From Cricetomys ansorgei (taxonomy: Eukaryota; Chordata; Mammalia; Rodentia; Nesomyidae), in the NCBI GenBank assembly GCA_026225945.1, contig JAMJFZ010001815.1:17801001-17865000 (forward strand): a stretch of 64,000 nt of DNA, written 5' to 3'. This document shows, one piece after another, positions 10,400 to 21,103 of the stretch. The number at the start of each line of letters is the position of its first letter. Position 1 is the stretch's first letter. Under the pieces are notes generated by a model. The model saw nothing but the letters and a program-made list of their open reading frames with translations. It was not told where the DNA came from and ran no database searches. Made by a program: the position numbers and the translations under genes.

Positions 10400-11604
10400 T
10401 TCAAATGCCAGCAATTGTGTAGCCATCTCAGACTTACTCTTTCCAATCCTTTTCAAGGTCAGTGGATGACTTTTTCAAGGAGGGAAACATCCAGCACTCT
10501 CAGGCCTCTCCCCTTGTATATTCTGGAAAGTAAGAAATGGCATTGCCCCGATCCTGTTTGATTATGGCGTGATTTACTTGCAGTAACATTTCTAATCTTT
10601 TTTGAGCCTGTTTAACTTATCAGTACTTTCACTTCCGCCTCCATCTCAAACTCATAACTACCTAATGAATGACCCAAAAATTGATTTGTTGATAATGATT
10701 TATGTGCACAACAGTGGGCACTGAGAATATGAAACAAACACAGATTGTAGGCATGTGCCCCCATAATCATATAGATGAAAGGTCTTTTAATGTATTTGTT
10801 CATATAAAAGGCTTTTAAAGAACTGATTATCTAGTCAAACTACATGATAGGAAAAAAGAGTTTTGGATACCTTAACTATTTGTGGAGATCAACAGTATGT
10901 AAAGCTAAACACTTATTTAGATAATTTAAAATGCAGATATCAGCACACTTTGAAGAGGGCTTAAAATAACAGAAATCATAGGTATATCTGACTTAAGTCA
11001 TCAAAGAGAACAAAAGCTACAGCCCTATTAGGAGACATCAATATAGCCTTTCTACCTTAGGAGTTTGTCAAGTGCATAAAAGTTTAATCCCCTCTTGGGT
11101 ACATATTCCTTGCTCCTAATTGTTACAAATCAAAATGAATAAACCTTCTGTTTTTGAATCATGGTTACTCATAGGATGCTTTTGATTTGTGATGGCTAGT
11201 AAATCTGCAGATTGTTCTAATGTGGAAAAAGAAACCAGACTGAGGCATAAGAATATTGAATTAGCAGTGGATTTTGTTGAATTGTTCTTGAAATTCATCT
11301 TATTTTAAATAAAATCTAAAAAGAGAACAATGGCTCATTGGAGGCTTTCAGTGAAGAATCCTGAACTAGATGTCATAAACCTGGAGTGTCCTGCACTCTG
11401 ACCAATAGCATTGAAACTGAACCATTAGATTGATAATGAGTCCTACACTGTGAAGGAAGTGTATTTAGTGGAAATAATAAATGTTAGTATAAAAGGCATG
11501 GAACACTATTCAGTGAACATTACAGATCAAGCTAAGAAGATCAGGTTTAGCAATAAAATTTTTCAGTTTGCCTTGCTGTTTTGTTGTTGATGATTAAATT
11601 TTAG
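10400..11604. other. Unassigned sequence
   Basis: No recognised repeat, exon or RNA gene. Short open frames of about 60 codons on the minus strand have no recognisable content. Confidence 0.45.
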
Positions 11605-11614
11605 TTATTATGTT

Positions 11615-11827
11615 GGGCTTTTTTTTTTTTAATTTTATTTTTTGTGTATGTATGTGTGTCTCTGTGCTTGTGAGTGCAGTGCCCATAGAGACCATAAGAG
11701 GGCATTGGATGTCCTGGAGCTGTAGTAATAGGCAGCTATGAGTAGCCATGTGGGTGCTGGGAACCAAACTTGGGTCCTCTGGAAGAAGAGTAAGTGCTCT
11801 TAACCTCTGAGCCATCTCACCAGCCAC
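11615..11827 (-). mobile_element. B2 SINE, minus strand, with target duplication
   Basis: Reads antisense: T-rich tail, 'gaccataagagggcattgga', 'gatgtcctggagctg', 'gtgctgggaaccaaacttgg', 'gtgctcttaacctctgagcc', 'atctcaccagcc'. The flanks 11605-11614 (ttattatgtt) and 11828-11837 (ttattctgtt) match at 9 of 10. Confidence 0.93.
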
Positions 11828-11837
11828 TTATTCTGTT

Positions 11838-12190
11838 ATATTCTTCTACAATTTGTATGTGTACACAATGTATTCTGGTAAATTTCAGCCCTTGCTACCT
11901 TCTCATATCCCATTCCCACTCCTGCTAAACCCCTTCTTTTTCTCAAAAACCCCACCACCATCACTACCATTGTACCTTTTTGTTTTGTTTTTGTGACCCA
12001 CTGAGTTTAATTTGAGCCACTGTCATGAGCATGGATGGATGCTTACTTCCTAAAGCATGGACAAGTTACCAGTGACTATCCCACTGAAGAAGATGATTTC
12101 CCCTTCTAACAGCAGCCATTAACTCCAGTAGTTCTCAGGGCAGGACAGAACCTGATGACCCTCTCCCAGCGCAGGATGGAATGTTGTCGA
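11838..12190 (-). mobile_element. Rodent L1 3'-end sequence, minus strand, part 1
   Basis: The blocks 'acaatgtattctgg', 'acccactgagtttaatttga', 'acaagttaccagtgac', 'aacagcagccattaactcc' match in order a common rodent L1 3'-untranslated sequence read antisense. It continues at 12,716. Confidence 0.6.
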
Positions 12191-12715
12191 GCCACGCAGC
12201 ACACAAGTCCTTGTTACATTATAAACTCTCTACCTCCTATACTCTGTCCCCCACAAATCATCCATGCCCTGTAGCGTTTTCTCTCTGGACAGAGTTGTGC
12301 GGCAACACGTGCTGTGTGGCCTTGTAGTCTCCCTTTCCATGGCAGATGTGAGTAACTCTGGGACAAGCTTGAACTATATCTTTACTTTGATCAAGTGCCC
12401 TCCTGCCTTGTGAGTCCTGACACATGGGTTTTCTCGGGCTAGATTTCTTGTATCAAGCTTGTCCCCACTGAAAATTTTTGAGCAAGAAATTTCCTTTGTC
12501 CAAGGAACAGAAGGCTCTTTCTCTTTATGTTCCAGTTTCCCATTATGCCCTTTATTTAGCGGCAGTCTCTTCTAATGTTTTCTACCTCAAAGCTTCTTCA
12601 TGGCTCTTCCATGGCCATGAGCCTAGTAACTCTCCCAATGATGTTCTTCTGACGGGTAATCTCAGGTCAGCTTCCTCAGTGAGAACCTGGCATTATTTTC
12701 TTTTAGCTAACATAC
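12191..12715. other. Unassigned ~525-bp segment splitting the L1 3' sequence
   Basis: Lies between two pieces of the same L1 3' sequence, so it may be an insertion. It contains 'ttttctcgggctagatttct' and an 80-codon open frame (12,478-12,720) with no recognised domain. No clear terminal repeats or target duplication were found, so replacement by divergence is also possible. Confidence 0.4.
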
Positions 12716-12925
12716 AGTGACAAAACCCAGGGTTTGTGCAGGTAACCACCACTGCTGTGTGTTCGTGAGCACAGCTAACATCATGTCCAGAAGACAACAT
12801 TTTACAGCACTCCTCCCCAACATTCTTTCTGGCTCTTACATTCTTTCTGCTTCCATTTCTATGATGTTCTCAGAGCATCTTGGGTGGAATAATATAGATG
12901 CTTTAATAGCTTTGTCTGTATAAAA
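12716..12925 (-). mobile_element. Rodent L1 3'-end sequence, minus strand, part 2
   Basis: 'gtttgtgcaggtaaccacca', 'catcatgtccagaagacaac', 'acagcactcctccccaac' and 'ggctcttacattctttctgc' continue the L1 3' sequence seen at 11,838-12,190. A related block without the same split occurs in the L1 at 16,471-17,023. Confidence 0.65.
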
Positions 12926-14777
12926 AATAATGACAGTGCCTTGGGATATGTTCACAAGTTCTAGCAGTATGAAAGACAGTATGAAAGTAGTCAGAAGTAT
13001 TTTCTGGAACTAGGCAGAGATGGCTATTTATCGTTTCAATATCATGGGATAACATAGCACATGGAGAAACACGTGTATTAATTCATGTGCCTTGCTTACT
13101 TGCACTGTTTATTGCATACTATGTTTTTTGCCTTTCTGTATGTTTTAAGATTATTTCTTTCTAATAATGTATAAGCATGAAGCATATATGAAGAATGAAC
13201 AAAAATCTAATGAAATAACAGAGACCTGGGACACCCTTAAAGGCAATTAAAAGCAGGCATTTGTATTCATTCGTTGTTTTGTTTTCAGAGTTTGCTATGG
13301 CTTCCATTGCCCCCCTTTTTTTTGGGGGGGTGGGGCTGAAATTTCTTTTACTTCCTGGAACTTTGAAAACACTTCAGTTAGAGTATTCCTAATATAGCAA
13401 AATTTTAGCTTTCCTAATTTTTCTCTATAAACTGTTATAGTCAACAGTTTAAGCTTTAATTTAGCATTTTCTGATCATGATGTATAACCAAGGATGTAAA
13501 ACCAACCCAAGTCTCAAAGCTGTGTGAGCTTGCGTTAATTGAAGGCAATTGCATTCTGCCTGTGGGAGAATACTTCCTGCCTTTCCTTGCTTATCATTAT
13601 TAAACATATCTTCTACGTTATCTCTGCATTTTCCCTGGGAGTACAAAAAGCCTTTTCAATTATCCTATTTGATACCATTAAAATATTTCTAGATTTTCAA
13701 ACAAGTCTCTAAATATCAGCTCTCTCACAACACTGTTTTGCAGTCTCTAAGCTCTGAGTTTTATTTAAAAGCTGGTTTTCCTGAGTCGAGTCAATATTCT
13801 CTTTTCCAGTAGTTGATGCTGAACATTTTTCTCTATCAAAATCTTTTTTACTTTTTACTCATGTGACTCTGTGACCCTGTTGGTCAGTTTAACACATTGC
13901 CAGTCTGGCCTGAACACATACATTCAGCCTCAGCTTCACTATAGTATATAACACCTTTCTGACCTCAATAAGAGCCTCATTCAATCTGAGAGAACAGTGT
14001 GGCACCCAGAGACTTTTGTTCTCCCTGTTTCAACTGCATGACATATTGTGTTTCAAGAGAAATGTGAAATAAATCTCAAGGTCTCTCAGGAATCCAAATG
14101 GAATTTGCATTGAGTCTTTGAAAGAAAGTGAAATCACATTTTCTCCGTGAGTTAGCTATTTAAAATCTTGCTTTATATAAATACTAGAAGCTGACCTTGT
14201 GCCCTCTAACATTAAACCAAAAAGGACATGAAGAAACCAAATTCACTTTAAGGCGATAGCTGGTGATGAGAATTAAATACTACATTCTGTTTCATTTTTA
14301 TCCTTGAGATGTTCAATAATGTTGAAGGATAGGTAAGAGTCCTATGCATTATTTCTGTATTGAAACACTTCAAGTGGATGATGATATTACTAGATGAGCA
14401 GCTCTAAGTCAATTTTCTGAGAAGGAAATGTTTTTCTTCAGTATCTGCTGTAGGCTACAGGAATTAGTTTATAATTTGCTTAAAGTGCATCATACTTTCA
14501 TTGATAATGAATGATGTAGCTCTCTGGCTTTGCTATTAGCATCTTCTGCATGTAAAATCTAGCCCATCGACTGTGTGTGCTGGAGACAATTTATCTGTGT
14601 GTGTTTATTATTCCTAAGCAGTGGTAGCAATAATCTTACATTCTAAATCATCTCCAATACTAATCCACCACATGCTTGTTTTAAGGATGCATCTTGGAGT
14701 CTTCGCTACCTCTATGAAATGCAGATATTGGAAAAATCTGGACACCCCAAGCACTTTGGGAGCACTTTCTAGACTGT
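12926..14777. other. Unassigned sequence
   Basis: About 1.85 kb with no recognised element. Contains a C-T-G homopolymer cluster at 13,310-13,327 (six C, eight T, seven G). Confidence 0.45.
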
Positions 14778-15143
14778 TTTATTTGTTTTTTTTTTAATCC
14801 ATTTTTAAAAGTTGTATATGTAGTATATGCGTACGTGTATATGTTTGAGTGGCTGTGCGTGTTTTCCCATACATGCACGTAGAGGCTGGAGGCTGACATT
14901 AGAAAGTCTTCACCTTATTCCTGAGACAAGGTCTCTCACGGACACTGGAGCTCATCAGTTGGCTAGCCTGCCTGACCAGCCAGTCCCTTGGGTCCAACTG
15001 TCTCTGCTCCCAAGTACTAGGCCTACAAGTGAACATATCCTCACTGAGCTTTTAACTGAGTGTTAGGATCCAAACTCAGCTCCTCAAACTTGTGCTGAAA
15101 GTTTATGCACTAAGTACTTTGTGTATAGACCCATATCCTTGGG
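14778..15143 (-). mobile_element. Rodent dispersed repeat ('repeat C'), copy 2
   Basis: Same order as the copy at 7,628: T-run, TG-rich lead, 'gaggctggaggctgacatta', 'gagacaaggtctctcacgg', 'ctggagctcatcagttggct', 'aggatccaaactcagctcct', and a tRNA-SINE-like end. The best-preserved of three copies. Confidence 0.65.
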
Positions 15144-15146
15144 CTC

Positions 15147-15708
15147 TTATTTATTTTTTAAGTAAGCACACAAAGTGTGGGTTCAGTTGTGGCATTTCAT
15201 AGGTGCATGGCATTATACCCATCTCATCCCCCACTGCCTTGCACACACACTTGACTCTCTTTGCCTAGTTCCCTCCTCCCTACAAACAGTCCTCACTTGT
15301 GGTTTTGTGTCTTACATATTCTTACTCTGCTTCCCATCCCTTAGATCCATTCTTGCTCTGTATGCTTCTTTTACTATTTCCGTGACCCATACATATGTAT
15401 CTATACATATACATATATGTATATGTGCATATAAATCTATAGTCCAGATATGAGAGAAGACTTACACTATTTGTCCTTGTGATTCTAGATTGTTTTGCTT
15501 GACATTGTGATTACTGGTTTGGTCTGTTTTCCTGAAAACGTCATTTCACTTTTCCCTGTGACTGAATACAATCTGTTGTGCAGCACATTTCTTTGTCTAC
15601 TCATTTGTTGGATGGACATCTAGGCTGGTGTCATTTGTGATCAAGAGGACTCTAAGTAGTATATCAATAATAAACATGCAGGTACTTCTATTAACTTAAA
15701 GTTCTTCA
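15147..15708 (-). mobile_element. Older L1, minus strand, 3' UTR piece
   Basis: Antisense L1 3'-UTR: T-rich start, 'gtttatc'-like blocks, 'ttgttttgcttgacattgtg', 'ttgttggatggacatctagg' and 'aataataaacatgcaggtac'. This is the pattern of the L1 3' UTR beside the ORF2 end. The element is interrupted by a B2 (15,709), an LTR (15,976) and a second L1 (16,471). Confidence 0.75.
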
Positions 15709-15854
15709 TGGTGGGGCTGGAGAGAGGACTCAATAGTAAGAGCTCATAGTGCTTTTATATAGGACCTGAGTTCAGTTCCCAGCACCTGTGTCAGGCAGCA
15801 CACAGCAGCCTATAACCCCAGCTCCAGGCCTTAGTGGGCATCAGTACTCACATG

Positions 15855-15887
<33 letters not shown>

Positions 15888-15926
15888 TACACCTAATTAA
15901 AAATGATCAATAAAACATTAAAAATG
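15709..15926 (+). mobile_element. B2 SINE with perfect 10-bp target duplication
   Basis: 'ggggctggagagaggactca', 'gacctgagttcagttcccag', 'cacacagcagcctataaccc', then a CA run (15,857-15,883) and A-rich tail. The flanks 15,699-15,708 and 15,927-15,936 are both aagttcttca. It sits inside the older L1. Confidence 0.95.
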
Positions 15927-15975
15927 AAGTTCTTCAGTAAAAGTATATAGTAATAGTAATACATAGTAATACAGG

Positions 15976-16290
15976 TGTTGTGGAAGTTTATCTTTAGTTG
16001 TGTATAAATAACTGTTTTGTATACTGTTGGAAAAAGGGATGCATAGACCGTGGCATTTTATATTGTCTGCAGGTATTGGAATTCTATGGGGGATGCTTTA
16101 TAGTTTATGATCTGCACATGAGGAGTTCTGAAAGAATAAAAACACCTAAGCTCAGATGCTCAGGGTTCCACTGTTGATTGAATACGGCGCTGATCATGAT
16201 GGTGGTTCTCTTTGCTAAGGTGTGGCAGGGTTTGAGTCTATGAAAACGCCTCCTTGTCTTCTGTGCTGAGCCACCCTGTAGATGTACTAT
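15976..16290 (+). mobile_element. Solo LTR of an ERVK-like family, copy 1
   Basis: Starts 'tgttgtggaag'. It has 'gggatgcatagaccgtgg', 'tgtctgcaggtattgg' and 'gatctgcacatgaggag', an AATAAA at 16,135-16,140, then 'cagatgctcagggttccact' and 'gtggcagggttt'. It aligns through its length with the reverse complement of 56,265-56,536, where a polypurine tract adjoins the start; that fixes this end as the LTR 5' end. The right border is approximate. No target duplication was identified. Confidence 0.75.
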
Positions 16291-16470
16291 TACAAAAAGG
16301 GTTATGTAGGCCTTTTATCTGAAGAACCTTCACAGTGTCTTCCATAGTGACTATACCACTACTCTCCCACCAATACTGAGTAAAAATTTTCTTTCCTCCA
16401 TATCCTTGCCAGGATGTGTTGCCATTTGCAGACTTAATGATAGTCATTCTGTCTAGAGTGAACTTCAAAG
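16291..16470 (-). mobile_element. Older L1, minus strand, ORF2 3' end piece
   Basis: Continues the L1 from 15,147. Antisense blocks include 'gtcttccatagtgactatac', 'ctctcccaccaatactgag' and 'catatccttgccaggatgtg', the classical antisense pattern near the end of L1 ORF2. No intact reading frame. Confidence 0.8.
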
Positions 16471-16600
16471 CAGCTTTTTTTTTTTTGAGAGTATAATATA
16501 ATTACATCTCCCCATTCCTTTTTCTCCCGCCAGCCCTCCTGTATACACCACCCTAGTCTCCTTCAAATTCATGGCCTCTTTTCTTCACTAATTGTTATAG

Positions 16601-16633
<33 letters not shown>

Positions 16634-17023
16634 TCATTCCTAAATGTAACCTGTCCAGTTCATATAATGTTACTTATATGTATGTTCTTTCAGGGCTGAG
16701 TGTTTTGCACTAGACAACCAATTTCTGTTCAGGTCCCTATGAAGAACTGCCTCTCCTGCTCCCATTTCTTCTCAGTTGCCCATATATAGTTCTTCGTGAA
16801 ATGTTGAGGCCTTGTGCGTTTTTTCTCGGTCCACTTTGGCATGTCCATTGGTGGTGTCCTTGTTTATCTCACATTGGGGCAGTCATGCTGGTGAGACTTT
16901 ATGGGTGTGGCTTCTGACGTTACTAGGAGACACAAGGCACAGCAAGCTCCCTGATCCTGTCTCTTAGAATCTGTCTGCCCCCTCTTCTCATTGCCCCTGT
17001 GCTTTGAGTGTGGGATTCCTTTT
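16471..17023 (-). mobile_element. Younger L1 3' end inserted in the older L1
   Basis: Begins with a T run (16,475-16,486, the poly(A) tail in antisense). Follows with 'ttcaaattcatggcctcttt', a TG microsatellite, 'aatgttacttatatgtatgt', 'agggctgagtgttttgcact', 'ggcatgtccattggtggtgt', 'gcagtcatgctggtgagact' and 'tctgacgttactaggagaca'. All are rodent L1 3'-UTR sequence. TCAAAG of the older L1 appears on both sides (16,465-16,470 and 17,029-17,034). It is a 5'-truncated insertion. Confidence 0.8.
16603..16631. repeat. (TG)n microsatellite in L1 3' UTR
   Basis: Uninterrupted TG run at the same relative place in the L1 3' UTR as the tract at 51,444-51,535 on the other strand. Confidence 0.95.
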
Positions 17024-17290
17024 AGATATCAAAGTGGTTTTTATATGCATTTCCCTGATAGCTAAGGAGACTGTAAACTTTTTCAACTATTTATAGGCCA
17101 TTTGTATTTATTTCTGCATTTGAGAATGGTCTGTTCAGTTTAGTAATCTGTTTGCCGATTGGATGGTTTGTGGAGCATAAGTTTTGTAGCTCTTTATACA
17201 TTCTAGGTGTTCTTTGTCTGATGTATAGGTGGCAAAAAAAAAATCATTAGCATTCTGATATCTCTTTACTCTGGTTAAAAAAAAAAGAAA
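17024..17290 (-). mobile_element. Older L1, minus strand, ORF2 piece after the insertion
   Basis: 'atatgcatttccctgatagc', 'actatttataggccatttg', 'gtttgccgattggatggttt' and 'gttctttgtctgatgtatag' are the antisense of the ORF2 C-terminal region. It resumes exactly where the piece ending at 16,470 stopped. Confidence 0.85.
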
Positions 17291-17743
17291 AAAAAGAATT
17301 GCTATGGCTGACTAATAGTTTTCTCTCAAATAAAAAAATCCCCCCATAAAGAACCCATGAAGAAAACACATATCTTTAATTTAAACATTTATGATTTTTT
17401 ATTTTTGGAAGCCACACAACTTTTAATCATAGACATTCACAAACAAAATTCAAAATATCAAATCATAGACACACGGTATCACTTATAACAAACGGTTGCA
17501 ATCCGTATGAAAGCAAACGTAAAACCATTAAAATTGAGTATTCTGTGGTTCTGTATGCATAGCTGAATTTAGACAGTTTAAGTAAAACTGGATTTTTTTG
17601 TGTTTTGTTGTATTTCCCAGAGAATAATTTCTGACTTCAATAAACCCTCAACTGTGCTTTCTTACCTGTTTCCTGATATACTGTCTCACTTGTAACTCCT
17701 CATTACTGTCTCTCTCAGTGTCTGTCTCTTTCATACAAATGTA

Positions 17744-17744
<1 letters not shown>
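17291..17744. other. Unassigned sequence
   Basis: Starts with an A-rich patch (17,278-17,297). Otherwise unrecognised. Confidence 0.5.

Positions 17745-17788
<44 letters not shown>
17745..17788. repeat. (GT)n microsatellite
   Basis: Uninterrupted GT run of about 44 bp. Confidence 0.97.
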
Positions 17789-17790
<2 letters not shown>

Positions 17791-18187
17791 TATGTCTGCT
17801 CAAAAATAAGAATCTGAGTTTACTATTTTGAATTGAATAATAACTGAAACTAACCATAAACCCCTAGTTCATGTGTTATTAATTTTAGAATCTATGAAGA
17901 CATTAAAGTAATGTGGTAAGAATTAAATCATATTATGAATTTAAATTAGGACTTGGTATACATTGAATTGGAATAGCATGAGTTTCTCACATTTGAATAT
18001 TAACTTTTTATTATTTTAATAAAAATCCAAAATAATAATATGTTATGAAATGAGGGGACATGTACAACATAAAATTCCTTTGAAAATTTTCACCATAAAT
18101 TGTTTCATTTAACTTTGATAGAAGTTATAATTTTGTCTTCAGCTCTATAATTTCAAGGCATTTCAAAGACAAAAACGTATTTTGATC
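17789..18187. other. Unassigned sequence
   Basis: AT-rich, nothing recognised. Confidence 0.5.
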
Positions 18188-18322
18188 AAGGGTCTCACCA
18201 TGTAGCTCTGATTGTCCTGGAAATCACTCTGTAGACCATCTGGCCTTGAACTCACAGAAATCTGCCTACTTCTGATTCCTAAGAGCTGGGAATAGAGGTG
18301 TGTGCCACCACATGGGGACACA
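18188..18322 (-). mobile_element. B1 SINE, minus strand
   Basis: Antisense B1: 'gggtctcaccatgtagctct', 'gtcctggaaatcactctgta', 'ggccttgaactcacagaaat', 'gtgtgccaccacatggg'. Diverged. Confidence 0.88.
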
Positions 18323-18648
18323 AAGCAATTTTATCAGTAAAACTACTTCTCTGAGAAATGCTAGATTATAATCCTGTGGTTAACTTAGTTACACTACAAA
18401 AAAATAGTTATGTGCAACATCAAATATTTTTAAATGAATCATAGATAATTTTTGACATCTGTCAATGTCTATAAACACGTGGAGTTGTAATAGAGCAGGG
18501 GTGTCATTGGTAACTACGATGCACAGGATACCCCCATAACAAAAAGTATAGGTTCAAGTGTCTTCATTCACAAGGAGATCTAAGGAACTGGGAAGACCCA
18601 ATAATCAATTCAAATAAAAGAGCAAACAGTAACGGGTGAGTTTTTTGG

Positions 18649-18676
18649 TTATTGTTGTTTGTTTGTTTGTTTGTTT
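18649..18676. repeat. (GTTT)n tract
   Basis: Five to six units of gttt. Confidence 0.9.
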
Positions 18677-19549
18677 CTGATTGATCCTAAATTTCTCTGC
18701 TTTCTCTGTGTTTGGATTCTATTAAAAATCCCTTACATCCCTTGCTTATCTCCAATATGACTGTGTTTCAGAAACTCCTACTATGATACTATGGGAAGAA
18801 AGACCTCTTTTGCATACGCATTAATGCTAAGTTCTTTACTATAAAAATCTCTTCAGATTGCCCTAGGGAGGTTGTACTCATTTCTAACATGTCTACAAAA
18901 TAACAGTATTGCCTGCTCCTCACTATGCTGTACTTGCTACTACTAAGTGTTCATTAATTGTTACAAAATATCAACCATGAATACATTTGAATTGTCCAAA
19001 TAGACAAAAAGAAAATAGATTTCCGTCATTCCCACAAGCAAAATTGTGGTCTTTGTGTCAGAAGCATAATATTAGATATGGTGCTTAAAGAGATGATTCT
19101 ATTTAACCAGCCCTTACCCAGGATCATGAAGCCAGGCTTACTGATGTCATGCGTATTTACATTACATACGTATAAACATATTTATGTAAGAAACATGACT
19201 TTCTAAATGTTTTTTACATTGCCTGAAAATTTTTGGTTCTTACATAGATAATCTAAATAAAGAAGGTAACAAACAGGAGGATAATTATACATACTAATAG
19301 TAACTTTAAAGTCTATGTTGTGATTCATGTCTAATATTTATTCAAACTAAGTAATACTATTTTCTACAGAAAAACAATCCTATTAGAGTTATTTTAATGT
19401 TTGTGAGATGCATATTTACACAAGATTTGTGAGTGTGTGTGTGTCTATTTTCTTTTATTGCAGTTCAGAATACTCTATAAATTTTGTGGGCATCTATATT
19501 TTTAAAATAAATATGTATACTTTTTAAAAATGTCAGTTTTTCTTATTTA
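18677..19549. other. Unassigned sequence
   Basis: AT-rich; a GTGTGTGTGTGT run lies at about 19,432-19,443. No recognised element. Confidence 0.45.
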
Positions 19550-19720
19550 GTTTTCTTTTTTCATTTTTTTTTCCTTTCTGATACGAAGTCCTGCTATGTC
19601 ATAGGCTGGTCTTGAACTTACTATGTTGAAAGTCAAGCTAGCCTCCAGCTCTCACTTCTATTGCATCTGCTTCCTAATAGCTGAGACTACAGCTATCTAT
19701 TGCCATACTGAGCCTTTCTT
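19550..19720 (-). mobile_element. Old B1/B4-type (7SL-related) SINE, minus strand
   Basis: T-rich start, 'tcctgctatgtcataggctg', 'gtcttgaacttactatgttg', 'tgcttcctaatagctgagac', 'attgccatactgagcc'. Matches antisense 7SL-derived SINE structure with much divergence. Confidence 0.65.
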
Positions 19721-20638
19721 CATTTGAATTTTTGATTGATTATTATTCTTTATACTGAAATACAGATATTAATCACTAATCACCTGAGCAGTTGTTACTA
19801 AAACGTAACCCCACATATAAAAGGGGGTGTGTTCCTATAAATAGGATGTTCATTAAGAAAATAGTATTGTGAAAATAAACCTCAAAACTTTCTTCTACTG
19901 CTCAATGACTTATAAAACTCAAGTATCTCTTATGTTTATGTTAATATTGAGAAGTATATCCAACTTAATACAGTACATATCCAGTTCAACTTAAATACAG
20001 ATTTTACAGGCTAATATTTTATATGACTTTTTCTCTAAAAAGGGAAAATTTCTCTTTCTTGTGGATTGTTACATATCCAGTTCAATCTTAAACACACTCC
20101 AAGATTTTTTTTTCAGATACAGAGTGTCTGTTACTGTTCCAATTGCTAGAACTTTCCTTTAAATACTTTAAATTTATATAGGAACTCCAGAAAGTTAACT
20201 ATTATTAGTTTTTTGCCATTCAAAGGCTGTTGAGTTCAGTGTTCTTAGAAAAAGTATGGATTCAATAAGACAGAAGGAGAGAGGGTGGGAAAGAGACAAT
20301 GAAGGAAAGAACGAGAGGACTTATGTCCCATATGTAGACCTAACAAGCATCCTTGGGCATTTGCTGACAGGCAATGATATTATAATTCTGGAAGCCAAAT
20401 ATAAAATATGTCCTAAGTTTAAAATGAAGTTTCATTTTCTGTACTGTGTCCCAGGCAAAGGGCACTTAATATGACCACATTTTAGTAGTATCTACCATAT
20501 ATAACAACACCCTTCCCCCAAACAATTAAAATGCCTTCAGGGTGAAAACAAACAAAACCAAAATCTCTTTAAATTAAGAGCAGGTTGTGGCTGAATAGGT
20601 GGATAATGTGTATGGCAATGTTGATGCCTTGTCTTGGG

Positions 20639-20639
<1 letters not shown>
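19721..20639. other. Unassigned sequence
   Basis: AT-rich. A 72-codon frame (20,256-20,474) has no recognised content. Confidence 0.45.

Positions 20640-20680
<41 letters not shown>
20640..20680. repeat. (GT)n microsatellite, antisense tail of a B3
   Basis: Uninterrupted GT run of about 40 bp. It is the complement of the CA tail of the adjoining minus-strand B3. Confidence 0.97.
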
Positions 20681-20682
<2 letters not shown>

Positions 20683-20758
20683 CCAAGTAAAGATCAGCAG
20701 AAAATTTACTGGAGTGAATTCTCTTCTACCATGTGGATTCCAAGAATTGAACTCGGGT
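20681..20758 (-). mobile_element. B3 SINE, minus strand, 3' part
   Basis: 'actggagtgaattctcttct', 'accatgtggattcc' and 'gaattgaactcggg' are the complement of the B3 body. The head of the same SINE resumes at about 20,848. Confidence 0.8.
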
Positions 20759-20847
20759 AAAGTCTTACTTTGTTTTCTATTGTAGTGATAAAGAATAAAA
20801 TCTAAATAAACTTTGGGAAACCAGGGTTAATTTGCCCTACACATCCC
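20759..20847 (-). mobile_element. MaLR-type LTR end fragment inside the B3
   Basis: 'tgttttctattgtagtgata', 'aataaactttgggaaacca' and 'gggttaatttgcc' match the antisense of the 3' end of a rodent MaLR-like LTR ('ttttctattgctgtgataaa' pattern). Only about 90 bp is present, between two parts of one B3. Confidence 0.6.
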
Positions 20848-20903
20848 GATGACAGACTTGGTGGCAAGCACCTTTGCCCACCGAATCAGATCGTTGGCCT
20901 GGT
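20848..20903 (-). mobile_element. B3 SINE, minus strand, 5' (tRNA-like) part
   Basis: 'gacttggtggcaagcacctt' and 'tgcccaccgaatcagatc', ending 'gttggcctgg', are the complement of the B3 head ('ggtgagatggctcagtgggt' region). It completes the SINE that starts at 20,681. Confidence 0.8.
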
Positions 20904-20964
20904 GCCTATCATTTGTACAAATGGTAGTATCTATTATTTTCCATGCTGTGCAAGAAACTTTTAT

Positions 20965-21103
20965 ATGTTATTATCTATGTGCAAGTCATTATTCTGAATG
21001 CTTCTCTATAATATGAAATGAAGCACGAGAGCTATAAAGTTTACCTGAAATCATTAAACTAGAAAGAGGAAGGTGGAATTTGGATACGGTCTACTCCAGC
21101 ATG
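20965..21103 (-). mobile_element. MIR SINE, minus strand
   Basis: 'gtgcaagtcattattctgaa', 'atatgaaatgaagcacgaga', 'agtttacctgaaatcattaa' and 'gtggaatttggatacggtct' follow the antisense MIR order (complement of the '..cctctctgagcctcagtttc..' core). Diverged, as expected. Confidence 0.55.

Noticed and set aside
15357..15430. Palindromic ACATATGT-rich stretch as a regulatory site
   Set aside because: Simple AT-rich low-complexity sequence inside L1 3' UTR; no other support.
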